From NCBI GenBank assembly GCA_965652145.1, contig CBFGTV010000010.1:1-64000 (forward strand): a stretch of 64,000 bases of DNA. Direction: 5' to 3'. The notes under the pieces are model-generated. The model worked only from the letters and a program-made list of their open reading frames with translations, did not search any database and had not been told where the DNA came from. Within the stretch, counting starts at the first letter, position 1, and every line of letters begins with the position of its first letter. The DNA comes from CBFGTV01 sp965652145. Lineage in GTDB: Bacteria; Bacillota; Clostridia; Peptostreptococcales; Natronincolaceae. The translations under genes and the position numbers were made by a program. Of the stretch, positions 1 through 7,382 are shown one piece after another.

Positions 1-101
1 TTGCTGCTTAAAATATCACACTTTTTGTGTCCAAACTATTGACCTAGATCCAAATAGATAAACCAACGAATCATATGATGTTGTAAAGTGCCTTTAAGAC
101 C

Positions 102-401
102 GTGTTCTGTTTCAGGGAGGTTCATCACAGCAGTTTTACTATAGTATCGGATTACAGCCGTATTCCACTGCCACTAAATGGAGACTTAAGTAGAAATTAT
201 ATAGAACAAGGGACTCTATATCCGGCCTTACATAAATTAGAAAAAAAGGGCTATATAACATCCTATTTAAAGGAGCAGGGTAAAGGGCCAGCAAGAACGT
301 ATTATAGATTAACAGTAGATGGTCATAAAGTATTAAGGCAGAAGACAAAAGAATGGAATGGTTTTGTTAAAATGATTAACGATGACAACCTTAATGGATA
401 A
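102..401 (+). pseudogene. Decayed PadR-family transcriptional regulator
   Basis: The second half (from about position 210) reads as the canonical PadR winged-helix core: GTLYPALHKLEKKGYI followed by a GPARTYYRLT wing and a short helix. The first half does not match the expected PadR helix 1-2 (the usual YGYEL segment is missing) and the start has no convincing ribosome binding site, so the gene looks truncated or frameshifted at its 5' end. PadR proteins are small DNA-binding repressors. The stop overlaps an ATG that opens a decayed HAAS/DUF1700 reading frame, the partner that commonly follows this PadR type. Family is clear; intactness is doubtful. Confidence 0.6.
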
Positions 402-599
402 GAAAGCTCGGTATCTCCAAAGTCTTCGCACTTCTTTGGCACATAGAATATAACGGAAATTGAGAATATACTTTTAGAATATGAGCTTCATATTCAGGAT
501 AAAATCCATCAACTAATGATATGTGGTGTAGATTACAAATGGGCGTTAGAATAGACCTTGGAAGAAATGTCCTTACCACAGGAAGTTGCCCGACTTTAG
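394..599 (+). pseudogene. Remnant of a HAAS/DUF1700-type gene
   Basis: An ATG overlaps the PadR stop, and the reading frame carries KARYLQSLRTSLAHRI, then a stop and a frame change, then ILLEYELHIQDKI and TLEEMSLPQEVARL. This order (helical start, EYE-H motif, then a loop ending in a 'lgdP..vA' helix) is the layout of HAAS/DUF1700 domains, membrane-associated partners encoded next to PadR regulators. At least two in-frame stops and one frameshift interrupt it and no membrane part remains. Assignment comes from pattern memory and needs a profile search. Confidence 0.45.
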
Positions 600-835
600 C
601 AGTCGCTTTTTAGCTTTTATGAAAAAGTCACTTTACCTCTCTCTGGGCCCTCGTCAAATGATCATTTCCGCTTTAACATTTTAATATTTTTTATATATTT
701 TCATTATAAAAATTATAAAAAAATGAATATTCTTAATTAGGGGTTTGATTTTTGGAAAAATAAGTAATATAATAAGGTTATACTTTTGCAATTAATAAAT
801 ATATTTAAGGAATAACAAATTTTTTTTATTAACTA

Positions 836-849
836 TGTTAACGTTTGCA
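836..849 (+). promoter_or_regulatory. cre-like / LacI-family operator, copy 1
   Basis: TGTTAACGTTTGCA, a quasi-palindrome around the central CG. It matches the cre consensus at 12 of 14 positions by eye and overlaps a possible -35 box. Likely bound by CcpA or by a local LacI-type pectin or galacturonate regulator; that gene is not in this window. Confidence 0.5.
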
Positions 850-894
850 AATCCAAATAATACTATATTATAAATGTTATTTTTTATTATAAAA

Positions 895-908
895 TGTTAA
901 CGTTTGCA
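895..908 (+). promoter_or_regulatory. cre-like / LacI-family operator, copy 2
   Basis: An identical copy of the 836-849 motif, 59 bases downstream. Exact repetition of 16 bases in a short non-coding region makes a real binding site more likely than chance. Confidence 0.5.
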
Positions 909-1043
909 ATAGGTCATCATCAATAATCGGATCTAGTTTTTTATATATGCATAATCACTAAAGCATAAGAAGGGAGGGAATAGAGACTAACTTCTTAAGA
1001 TCACTTTGCAAAAAATAAGAAAATAATCAAGGGGGTATTTCAA

Positions 1044-2804
1044 TTGAAACGCAAAAGGTTAATGTCAATGATGATATCGTTGTTTTTAATACTTTCAACG
1101 ATGTTCTTAACGGGTTTTGCGCAAGACCAAATACTACCATCTGAAGACACCATATTCACTGAAGACTTCCAGGAAGCAACAACGGGAAATGTATTTACAG
1201 CATCCTATAGATCTATACCTAATGATTCTTCAAAACCAATGTATATTAGGAAAGGCGGAACTATAACTGTTGAAGATGAGCTATTAGTTTTAGGTCCCAG
1301 TAGTGGTGGAAGATTGACAATAGGTGCTTTATCTGATACAAATACAACTTCAAGCAGCACGCCAGGGGGAGTATTAGACCTGAGCCAGCCATATAAAATA
1401 ATTATAAAAATTGCTGAAGTGGGTAGAGATACTGGTAAAAACTTTCAGGTATATGTAGATAATAATACAACCTCTCAAGGAAATTCAATTCATGGAGGCA
1501 GTTCAAAGGTTTTTCAGCAAAAACTTAGTGAGTTAGAACTGGGTGAGCTGACAATACAACCAACTGTAGGAACACAGACTTCATTTATTCAACTACGAAC
1601 CGAAAGTGGAGGTAATATTAAAATAGACGAAGTAATAATACAAAGATTAGTTGAAATCGAAGATCCTGAAGAACCCCCGTATCCAGAAGACCCTGAGGAT
1701 CCAGTAGATCCTGAAAGGCCCACTGACCCAGAGAATCCAATAGATTTACCAGAAGGAATCTTTGCTTTGACAGGCTATGCTACGTTAAATGGTGGTACAA
1801 CAGGCGGGTTTGTACCAGCCAATGGAGAAGAACCTGTAATTGTTACGGCAACTACTGGAGAAGAATTAGAAGGATTTTTAAAATATAAAAGAGATGCTAA
1901 GAAATATCAAGACAGAGGTACAATCAATAAGGAGACTGGCGAGGTTTGGGTTGATCCCCCTATGATTATTTATATTGACGGCCCCGTTACCCATGACAAT
2001 TCACGCAGTAGTAAAATTGATGTTAAGGAAGTTGAAAATTTATCTATTATTGGTGTGGCCGACAGAGGAGAATTTGATGGTATAGGAATAACCATAAGTC
2101 GAGCTAATAATATTATAATTAGAAACCTATCTATACATCATGTTCGAGGGGGTTCATCTACTGCGATAGAAATAACAGAATCTAGCCATAATATATGGAT
2201 TGATCACAATGATTTTTATAGTGAATTAGATGTAGGCAAAGATTATTACGATGGCTTGGTCGATATAAAAAGAAATGCAGAATATATTACGGTTTCTTGG
2301 AACAGATTTTACAATCATAATAAAACAATGTTAGTAGGGCATACAGATAATGAAGGTTTAAAGCCAGATAAAATAACATATCATCATAATTACTTTTTTA
2401 ATCTTAACTCAAGGGTACCATTAATCAGATATGCTGAAGTTCATATGTTTAATAACTACTTTAAAGATATTGTCGATACTGGAATAAATGCTAGAGTAGG
2501 GGCTAAAGTAAGAGTAGAAAATAATTATTTTGATAATGTTGGGGCAGGAACAATTGACTCTGCCACAGGGCAAAGGAAAGGGCCTTTAGGGTGGTTTTAT
2601 GGTAGTCCAAGTACAGGTTACTGGCATGTAAGTGGAAATGTGTTTATTAACTGTCCGGTTAGTGAATACGAATCCACAACAACAATGAATATTCCATACA
2701 ATTATAGTAGTGTGCTACATTCGGCAGAAGAGGCTAGAGATTTAGTATTACAGTACGCTGGGGTAGGGGTGATTGATGGCTTAGAGCCTCCAGCAATTGA
2801 ATAA
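1044..2804 (+). CDS. Secreted pectate lyase, polysaccharide lyase family 1
   Basis: Cleaves de-esterified pectin (polygalacturonate) by calcium-dependent beta-elimination outside the cell. The TTG start is chosen because GGGGGT lies 8 bases upstream. Residues 1-26 form a signal peptide (KRKR, hydrophobic core, FAQ). Residues about 30-205 are an N-terminal module of unassigned type, possibly carbohydrate-binding. Residues about 206-238 are a Pro/Asp/Glu-rich linker. Residues about 240-580 are the right-handed beta-helix catalytic domain, with WIDHNDFYS, DGLVDIKRNAEYITVSWN, KTMLVGH, YHHNYF, the catalytic-arginine segment SRVPLIR, and VHMFNNYF, all hallmark PL1 motifs. It is a single gene preceded by twin cre-like sites and followed by a strong terminator, so carbon catabolite control is likely. 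Family call is secure; exact substrate is inferred. Confidence 0.93.
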   Translation: MKRKRLMSMMISLFLILSTMFLTGFAQDQILPSEDTIFTEDFQEATTGNVFTASYRSIPNDSSKPMYIRKGGTITVEDELLVLGPSSGGRLTIGALSDTNTTSSSTPGGVLDLSQPYKIIIKIAEVGRDTGKNFQVYVDNNTTSQGNSIHGGSSKVFQQKLSELELGELTIQPTVGTQTSFIQLRTESGGNIKIDEVIIQRLVEIEDPEEPPYPEDPEDPVDPERPTDPENPIDLPEGIFALTGYATLNGGTTGGFVPANGEEPVIVTATTGEELEGFLKYKRDAKKYQDRGTINKETGEVWVDPPMIIYIDGPVTHDNSRSSKIDVKEVENLSIIGVADRGEFDGIGITISRANNIIIRNLSIHHVRGGSSTAIEITESSHNIWIDHNDFYSELDVGKDYYDGLVDIKRNAEYITVSWNRFYNHNKTMLVGHTDNEGLKPDKITYHHNYFFNLNSRVPLIRYAEVHMFNNYFKDIVDTGINARVGAKVRVENNYFDNVGAGTIDSATGQRKGPLGWFYGSPSTGYWHVSGNVFINCPVSEYESTTTMNIPYNYSSVLHSAEEARDLVLQYAGVGVIDGLEPPAIE

Positions 2805-2880
2805 CCTGCATACGTATAAAGCTCCAGTTTTAATGTAGTAAATTCCTGACCTTTCACTATCCATATAATGAGTAATATAA

Positions 2881-2919
2881 AAACAAACCCGAAGCTCAAA
2901 GCATCGGGTTTGTTTTTAT
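2881..2919 (+). terminator. Intrinsic terminator after the pectate lyase gene
   Basis: Perfect 12-bp stem AAACAAACCCGA / TCGGGTTTGTTT with a short loop, running into a T-rich tail. Confidence 0.88.
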
Positions 2920-3135
2920 AGATAAAGAAATCAATGATAGACCTTAAGGGTTATTTGATACCCCATGACAAAAACAATTGACTGGATAAATACCACATTT
3001 CCCCCAACCTGGATTGCGGGAAATTTTCATATACGAAAATTGTTCAGCGATTTAGGTATATATCAAAAAATAGATAAAAAACTATTGCATATAACGTTAC
3101 GTAATATGATTTAATTAAAATGAGGAGTGATGGGA
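2920..3135 (+). promoter_or_regulatory. Intergenic upstream region of the MerR gene
   Basis: No gene is seen. The last 60 bases are AT-rich with TTGCAT and a CATAT...ATATG near-palindrome around AACGTTACGT (about 3084-3108), a plausible MerR operator/promoter. I could not settle -35/-10 spacing. The ribosome binding site is AGGAG at 3123-3127. Confidence 0.3.
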
Positions 3136-3921
3136 ATGAAGGAAAAGAAGCGGTTTTCCATTGGCGAAATAGCAAAATTAACCGGTGTGTCCATCAGAAC
3201 CCTGCAATATTACGACAATATTGGGCTTGTACCATTAAATAAAGAGGTTACGAATGGACGCAGGTTTTATGATGAGTTAGATTTGGCTAAACTTCAGCAG
3301 GTTTTATTCTATAAATCCTTAGGGCTTCCCATTAAGGAAATTAAAGACCTTGTTATTGAAGCAGTTACAGCCGATCAAATTGCTTCTGTTCTCAAGAAAC
3401 AGCGGCAGGCTTTCTATCGAAAATTAATGGATATGAAGATGAATATATCGTTAATCGAGGCCAGTATTAAAAATTTAGAAAATAAAAAAGGTGTATTTTC
3501 CGGTGAATTGATTCAATTGATGATTTCCCTGAATAGGGATACAATCCTTGAATATAAAGAAATTCACTATGATGATCAAACAGAAGGTATTTTTATGAAA
3601 TACTATGAAGATACTGAGGAAGTAATAGAAACCTATTGGTGCTGGAAAGCCCTTATATTAGAAGCAACTACACATATTTTTAACGGAGTTGACCCTAAAG
3701 GAGAAGAGGGGCAGTCCTTTGCAAAAAAGTGGATAGAGATGGTTGCCAATATTACAAAGGGTAAACTGGATTTACTGAATGCCCATAAAGTAGCCTACAA
3801 TAATCGTGACCAATGGCCAGAGGAAGATCGCCGATTAATGGAGTTTACGGATGAATTTATTGACAAGGCCCTAGAAGCCTATCTGACAATCGATGAGAAG
3901 GGAGAGAAGCAGAATGATTGA
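3136..3921 (+). CDS. MerR-family transcriptional regulator with ligand-binding C-terminal domain
   Basis: Predicted ligand-responsive activator/repressor of the adjacent ABC exporter. The N-terminal 70 residues are a standard MerR winged helix (FSIGEIAKLTGVSIRTLQYYDNIGL, then GRRFYDELDLAKLQQVLFYKSLGLPIKEI). A coiled-coil linker follows (about 75-120), then about 130 residues rich in Trp, Tyr and acidic residues resembling the TipAS-like ligand domains of MerR drug sensors. Start is the third in-frame codon (ATG 3136): AGGAG lies 8 bases upstream, while GTG 3127 and ATG 3130 overlap or crowd it. The stop overlaps the start of the next gene, so the three genes 3136-5642 form one operon. No cysteine pattern suggests metal sensing. 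Confidence 0.85.
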   Translation: MKEKKRFSIGEIAKLTGVSIRTLQYYDNIGLVPLNKEVTNGRRFYDELDLAKLQQVLFYKSLGLPIKEIKDLVIEAVTADQIASVLKKQRQAFYRKLMDMKMNISLIEASIKNLENKKGVFSGELIQLMISLNRDTILEYKEIHYDDQTEGIFMKYYEDTEEVIETYWCWKALILEATTHIFNGVDPKGEEGQSFAKKWIEMVANITKGKLDLLNAHKVAYNNRDQWPEEDRRLMEFTDEFIDKALEAYLTIDEKGEKQND

Positions 3922-4855
3922 AATAAAAAATCTTAGTAAAAAATATCAAGATAAGATTGCAGTAGAGAATCTATCCTTTGATATTATGCCCGGGGTAGTG
4001 ACGGGTTTTTTGGGACCGAATGGGGCTGGAAAATCAACAACAATGAAGATGATTTTAAATTTGATCAGGCCCTCCAATGGAGAGGTAAGGATTGATGGAA
4101 AGCACTATATAGAACTGGAGCAGCCCATTTCAAAAATTGGAGCATTAATTGATGCCGATGCAGTCAATCCTAAGCTAACCGCAGAGCAGCATCTGCAATT
4201 AATAGCCACAGCAAGTGAAATTTCAGCTTCAAGGGTTGATGAAATCCTTCAAAGAGCAGGATTAGAAAAGGTAAGGCGTAAACAAATAGGTGAATACTCC
4301 CTGGGAATGAAGCAACGTTTAGGGATTGCAGCAGCACTCCTTGGAAATCCAGCGACGGTTATATTAGACGAACCCTTTAATGGCTTAGATGTTGATGGTA
4401 TAAGGTGGCTCCGTAATTTGACTAGAGATTTAGCCAGGGCAGGAAAGGCTGTCTTAATATCAAGCCATTTAATGGGTGAGATTCAGGCAATAGCTGAAAG
4501 AGTCATCGTTCTGGCCCAAGGCAAGCTCATTGCAGATATGACTATAGAGGAAATGTCTAAAAAGAGCTTTAGCAGCTATTTAAGCGTTAGAAGCGAAAAT
4601 AATCTTAAATTGCAAGAATTGCTCAGAAAGAAGGGAGCATTCATTCAGCAAATAGAGCAGGATCAATTAATTGTTAGAAATCTGGAGATGGAAGAGGTAG
4701 GTACTGCGGCAAAGGAAGGCAATCTTGCAATATTTGAGCTTACAAAGGTGCAGCCTTCCCTGGAACAGCTTTTTACAGAGCTCACAGATGGTAAAGTTGA
4801 TTATACCTCTGAAAAAAACCAATACAAAGAAGGGGTGAGGATAGATGACCGTTAA
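3914..4855 (+). CDS. ABC transporter ATP-binding protein (BcrA/LanF-like)
   Basis: Cytoplasmic ATPase subunit of a drug- or peptide-type ABC exporter. Walker A GPNGAGKST is at residues 34-42, the signature is YSLGMKQRLGIA, Walker B is TVILDEPFNGLD and the H-loop is SSHLMGE. Length (313 aa) and the C-terminal regulatory extension fit the bacitracin/lantibiotic self-protection group. Start ATG 3914 overlaps the upstream regulator's stop and gives the usual MIEIKNLSKKY opening; an earlier in-frame ATG at 3893 would add seven residues with no family support. Translation is probably coupled to merR upstream and to the permease downstream (11-base overlap). The exported substrate is unknown. Confidence 0.9.
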   Translation: MIEIKNLSKKYQDKIAVENLSFDIMPGVVTGFLGPNGAGKSTTMKMILNLIRPSNGEVRIDGKHYIELEQPISKIGALIDADAVNPKLTAEQHLQLIATASEISASRVDEILQRAGLEKVRRKQIGEYSLGMKQRLGIAAALLGNPATVILDEPFNGLDVDGIRWLRNLTRDLARAGKAVLISSHLMGEIQAIAERVIVLAQGKLIADMTIEEMSKKSFSSYLSVRSENNLKLQELLRKKGAFIQQIEQDQLIVRNLEMEEVGTAAKEGNLAIFELTKVQPSLEQLFTELTDGKVDYTSEKNQYKEGVRIDDR

Positions 4856-5642
4856 ATTAAAGAAGGTTTCCTTTAAGAATTTAATTAAAGCAGAGTATCA
4901 GAAAGTTATGTTTCTAAAATTCTCAAAGACCTTTCTAGGTATTTTAGTGCTTACCAGCCTAGCCATGGGTTTGATTTTTTCCCTTACAACCAATGTGACC
5001 CAGGGGAAATCAATAGCACAGATGTCTCCCACAAATATAATATCTGCCAGTATGTTGGGGATAGACGTTGCCGCCATTATGTTAATCATTTTTACTGCCC
5101 TTTCCATATCAAGTGAATTCTCAACAAAATTAATTCATGTTTCATTAGCAGTAACGCCAAACCGAAAAAGATTTTACTATAGTAAGTTTCTTACCTATGG
5201 TTTATTGGCCGTAGTAATAAGTCTACTTGTCACCTTTTTAACATTTATTGCAGGGCAATTGGTACTAGTTTCCAACGGGGTCCCCATGGCTTCTCTTAAG
5301 GATAATTCCTTAGTAAAGCTTATAATTGGAAGTGCAGTGATGCCGGTTTTCTATTGCTTATTGACTGTAGCAGCAACCTTTATCTTTAGAAGTAGTGCAG
5401 GGGGAATTACCTTTTCCCTGGCTGTCATGTTTATTCCTGCCCTAATTAAAATGTTCTCAAAGAACATCCAAGGGCTAATTTTACCAATTTTACCCCAGTC
5501 ATCTTTACACAGCTTATCAGGAATTGTTTCTGAAAACCCATATGAATTGCTGGGGAATGGTACCAGTATTCTTCTATTACTTCTGTGGATTGGGATTACT
5601 TCTGCTATAGGAATCTTCCAGTTAGTAAGAAAGGATGTTTAA
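4845..5642 (+). CDS. ABC-2 type transporter permease
   Basis: Membrane partner of the preceding ATPase. It starts 11 bases inside that gene. The 265 residues contain about six hydrophobic segments (near 30-48, 65-88, 108-135, 156-178, 185-205, 240-258) with a charged N-terminus, the ABC-2 exporter topology seen in BcrB/LanE-type immunity permeases. There is no large extracellular domain. Together with the MerR-type regulator it forms a three-gene inducible export module; substrate unknown. Confidence 0.85.
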   Translation: MTVKLKKVSFKNLIKAEYQKVMFLKFSKTFLGILVLTSLAMGLIFSLTTNVTQGKSIAQMSPTNIISASMLGIDVAAIMLIIFTALSISSEFSTKLIHVSLAVTPNRKRFYYSKFLTYGLLAVVISLLVTFLTFIAGQLVLVSNGVPMASLKDNSLVKLIIGSAVMPVFYCLLTVAATFIFRSSAGGITFSLAVMFIPALIKMFSKNIQGLILPILPQSSLHSLSGIVSENPYELLGNGTSILLLLLWIGITSAIGIFQLVRKDV

Positions 5643-5812
5643 AAATTGAGGAAGAGCAGTGCAGCAATAATCATAGCAACCCCAATAATTGAGACGATGG
5701 AGATGATTATTTCAGTTTTCTTTTTAATAACCAAGAGACAGTATTGTTTTATTATAAAGAAGATTAGGTAAAATATAATGAAGTATATGATCCATATTGA
5801 AACGCAATAATT
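5639..5812 (-). other. Possible small membrane reading frame or relic, opposite strand
   Basis: On the minus strand a stop-to-stop frame encodes two strongly hydrophobic segments separated by a KKK turn, ending in IIGVAMIIAALLFLNF. It has no in-frame ATG at its beginning and no ribosome binding site. It could be the decayed end of a membrane protein gene or chance in AT-rich DNA. It overlaps the permease stop tail to tail. Confidence 0.15.
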
Positions 5813-5827
5813 TTAAAGTATTCACAT

Positions 5828-5856
5828 AACCTCAGACTAACCTGAGGTTTTTATTT
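5828..5856 (+). terminator. Intrinsic terminator
   Basis: Stem AACCTCAG / CTGAGGTT with a 6-base loop followed by a T-rich run. It ends the merR-ABC operon and isolates it from the PadR promoter downstream. Confidence 0.75.
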
Positions 5857-5869
5857 TCATTAAATTGTA

Positions 5870-5966
5870 TTGACTTAATTTAACAAAGATGATATTTTAT
5901 ATTCAACAAGTTAAATATAATTAATTAAATATAACATATTTAATACAAGAAGGAGGGATATAATCT
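5870..5966 (+). promoter_or_regulatory. Promoter and possible operator of padR-rhomboid operon
   Basis: TTGACT (5870-5875), a 17-base spacer and TATTTT (5893-5898) form a sigma-A-type promoter. Downstream the motif TTAAATATA recurs two to three times in near-palindromic arrangement (about 5911-5945), a candidate PadR autoregulatory site. A GGAGGG ribosome binding site precedes ATG 5967. Confidence 0.55.
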
Positions 5967-6542
5967 ATGAGCTTAAGGTATGGATTATTGGGGCTATTAT
6001 GCTATCAAAGGATGACAGGATATGAATTAAACAAAACCTTTGAAACATCATTGCAGTTTATGTGGAATGCTAAAGCCAGTCAAATATATAGGGAGCTTTT
6101 AAAAATGCAGGATGAAAAATTAGTAACCTCACAAATTGAAATACAGGATAAAAAGTTTGATCGAAAGGTTTACTCCATAACCCCATTGGGAAAAAAGGCC
6201 TTCGAGGAATGGGTTAAAAAGTTTCCCCAGGATCTGCTAGCTCCTATTAGAGATGAATTCATTATGCGTATCTTTTTTGGTGAAACAATCGGGTTAGAAA
6301 ACTTGTTGTTTGAAATTCAGAGGTTTAAAAAGCAACAGGAGGAGGAGCTTGAAATTTTATCTGTGGTTGAAAAATCGGCTAAGGAGTCTTCCATAGAGGA
6401 TGGATTGGAGGAATCGCTATTTTATTGGACTTTAACCATTAATAGGGCAAGAAAAAGTATTATTGCTGAAATAGAGTGGGCCAATGAGACAATAGCATTA
6501 ATTAAGAGCAAAAAGGGGGGAATCTTAAATGAGGTATATTGA
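5967..6542 (+). CDS. PadR-family transcriptional regulator (with Vir-type C-terminal domain)
   Basis: Small DNA-binding regulator, 191 aa. Residues 1-85 are the PadR winged helix: MSLRYGLLGLLCY, MTGYELNKTFE, SQIYRELLKMQDEKLV, and a wing with KVYSITPLGKKAFEEW. Residues about 95-185 form the helical dimerisation domain of PadR subfamily 2 (RDEFIMRIFFGE, then a long EE-rich coiled coil). It overlaps the downstream rhomboid-like gene by 14 bases, so the two are cotranscribed and the regulator probably controls itself and that gene. The effector is unknown. Confidence 0.88.
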   Translation: MSLRYGLLGLLCYQRMTGYELNKTFETSLQFMWNAKASQIYRELLKMQDEKLVTSQIEIQDKKFDRKVYSITPLGKKAFEEWVKKFPQDLLAPIRDEFIMRIFFGETIGLENLLFEIQRFKKQQEEELEILSVVEKSAKESSIEDGLEESLFYWTLTINRARKSIIAEIEWANETIALIKSKKGGILNEVY

Positions 6543-7098
6543 AAAAATAAAGGAGTTACCGATTACATGGGGGATTTTTATCATATCATCCCTTGTATTT
6601 CTTGTAGCCCGAATAACAGATCCTGAAAATATAAGATTTTTAGCCTTAATCTATCATGAGTTTTCTCAAAGATGGTATACCATTATTTCTTATGCTGTTG
6701 TTCATATAGAGTGGTATCATATCCTATTAAATATGGCTGTCTTGATATTCGTTGGCTCCTGGGTAGAAAAGCTGCTGGGACAAAAAAGGTTTTTCATTTT
6801 AATTATACTTTGCACTTTAGCCGGAGGCGTTTCTCTAATCGCACTGAACACCAGTGGTATTGGCTTTAGCGCTGCAGGCTTTGGAATTCTAACCTATTAC
6901 CATCTGGCTTTCCCATGGGAAAGGGAACTTCCCTTTAATTTGCCTAATATCATTTTACCTGTTTCTTTACTTGTAATTTCAGTCTTGGCAATTGTTTTTC
7001 AATGGCTTCCCTCTGTAGGGCATTACCCCCATATTGCAGGGGCAGTAACAGGAGCTTTATTGCTGCCGCTGTTTCGTAAAAAACACAGGGAAATATAG
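6529..7098 (+). CDS. Rhomboid-family intramembrane protein with altered GxSG motif
   Basis: A 189-residue polytopic membrane protein with about six transmembrane segments. Rhomboid features are the HILLNM segment in TM2 (His64, Asn68), a serine in GFSAAGFG (Ser114) at the start of TM4, and GHYPHIAGAVTG (His168) in TM6, together the Ser-His dyad of rhomboid proteases. The usual GxSG is GFSA here, so the glycine after the catalytic serine is alanine; activity is possible but uncertain. ATG 6529 has GGGGGG eight bases upstream and lies inside the padR end. The last 84 bases of this gene plus 24 bases of flank are duplicated at 10881-10988. Confidence 0.75.
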   Translation: MRYIEKIKELPITWGIFIISSLVFLVARITDPENIRFLALIYHEFSQRWYTIISYAVVHIEWYHILLNMAVLIFVGSWVEKLLGQKRFFILIILCTLAGGVSLIALNTSGIGFSAAGFGILTYYHLAFPWERELPFNLPNIILPVSLLVISVLAIVFQWLPSVGHYPHIAGAVTGALLLPLFRKKHREI

Positions 7099-7122
7099 TC
7101 TTAAGATATTGCTAAAAACAGT
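7015..7122 (+). repeat. Left copy of a 108-bp direct repeat flanking the ABC island
   Basis: Comprises the last codons of the rhomboid-like gene plus 24 bases after its stop. It matches 10881-10988 over 108 bases with two differences, both in the last 20 bases. The DNA outside the copies differs abruptly on both sides. Confidence 0.93.
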
Positions 7123-7192
7123 ATAAAATATAAACCATATAGCTATGTTGTCATCAGTTGCCATTTTCTGCTGAGCTTCCTCCCTGGCCCCT

Positions 7193-7297
7193 ATGAGATT
7201 TCCTGAAAGAATTACAATAAAAATAGCCGAATTAGACTTTGAAGATTTTATGCAAAGTACGGTTATAATTAAAATTGATGGGACTTTAGAAAGCTAA
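7193..7297 (+). other. Short orphan reading frame of 34 codons, possible relic
   Basis: ATG-initiated peptide starting MRFPERITIKIAEL and ending VIIKIDGTLES. It has no clear ribosome binding site and no family I recognise. It lies just inside the left edge of the ABC island and may be the end of a lost gene. Confidence 0.2.
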
Positions 7298-7315
7298 TTA
7301 CTAATTTAAATAATA

Positions 7316-7353
7316 ATCGCCTATAAGGTAAATATACCTTCCTTATAGGCGAT
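7316..7353 (+). promoter_or_regulatory. Perfect 13-bp inverted repeat upstream of the FtsX-type ABC operon
   Basis: ATCGCCTATAAGG / CCTTATAGGCGAT with a 12-base loop, ending 30 bases before the first ABC gene. No T-run follows, so it is not a standard terminator. It may be an operator or a leader hairpin. Confidence 0.55.
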
Positions 7354-7382
7354 ATCCTTATAAAGGGGGAAAACTTAATTAT

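Larger units (their letters stand above)
600..1043 (+). promoter_or_regulatory. AT-rich upstream region of the pectate lyase gene with twin operators
   Basis: About 440 bases hold no gene. Within a very AT-rich stretch the 16-mer ATGTTAACGTTTGCAA occurs twice, at 835-850 and 894-909. Its core TGTTAACGTTTGCA resembles the LacI-family/CcpA cre consensus TGWAANCGNTNWCA with two mismatches. The first copy ends in TTGCAA, which could be a -35 element with TTATAA 17 bases downstream as -10, so the two sites would bracket the promoter. A GGGGG ribosome binding site lies at 1031-1035. Confidence 0.55.
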
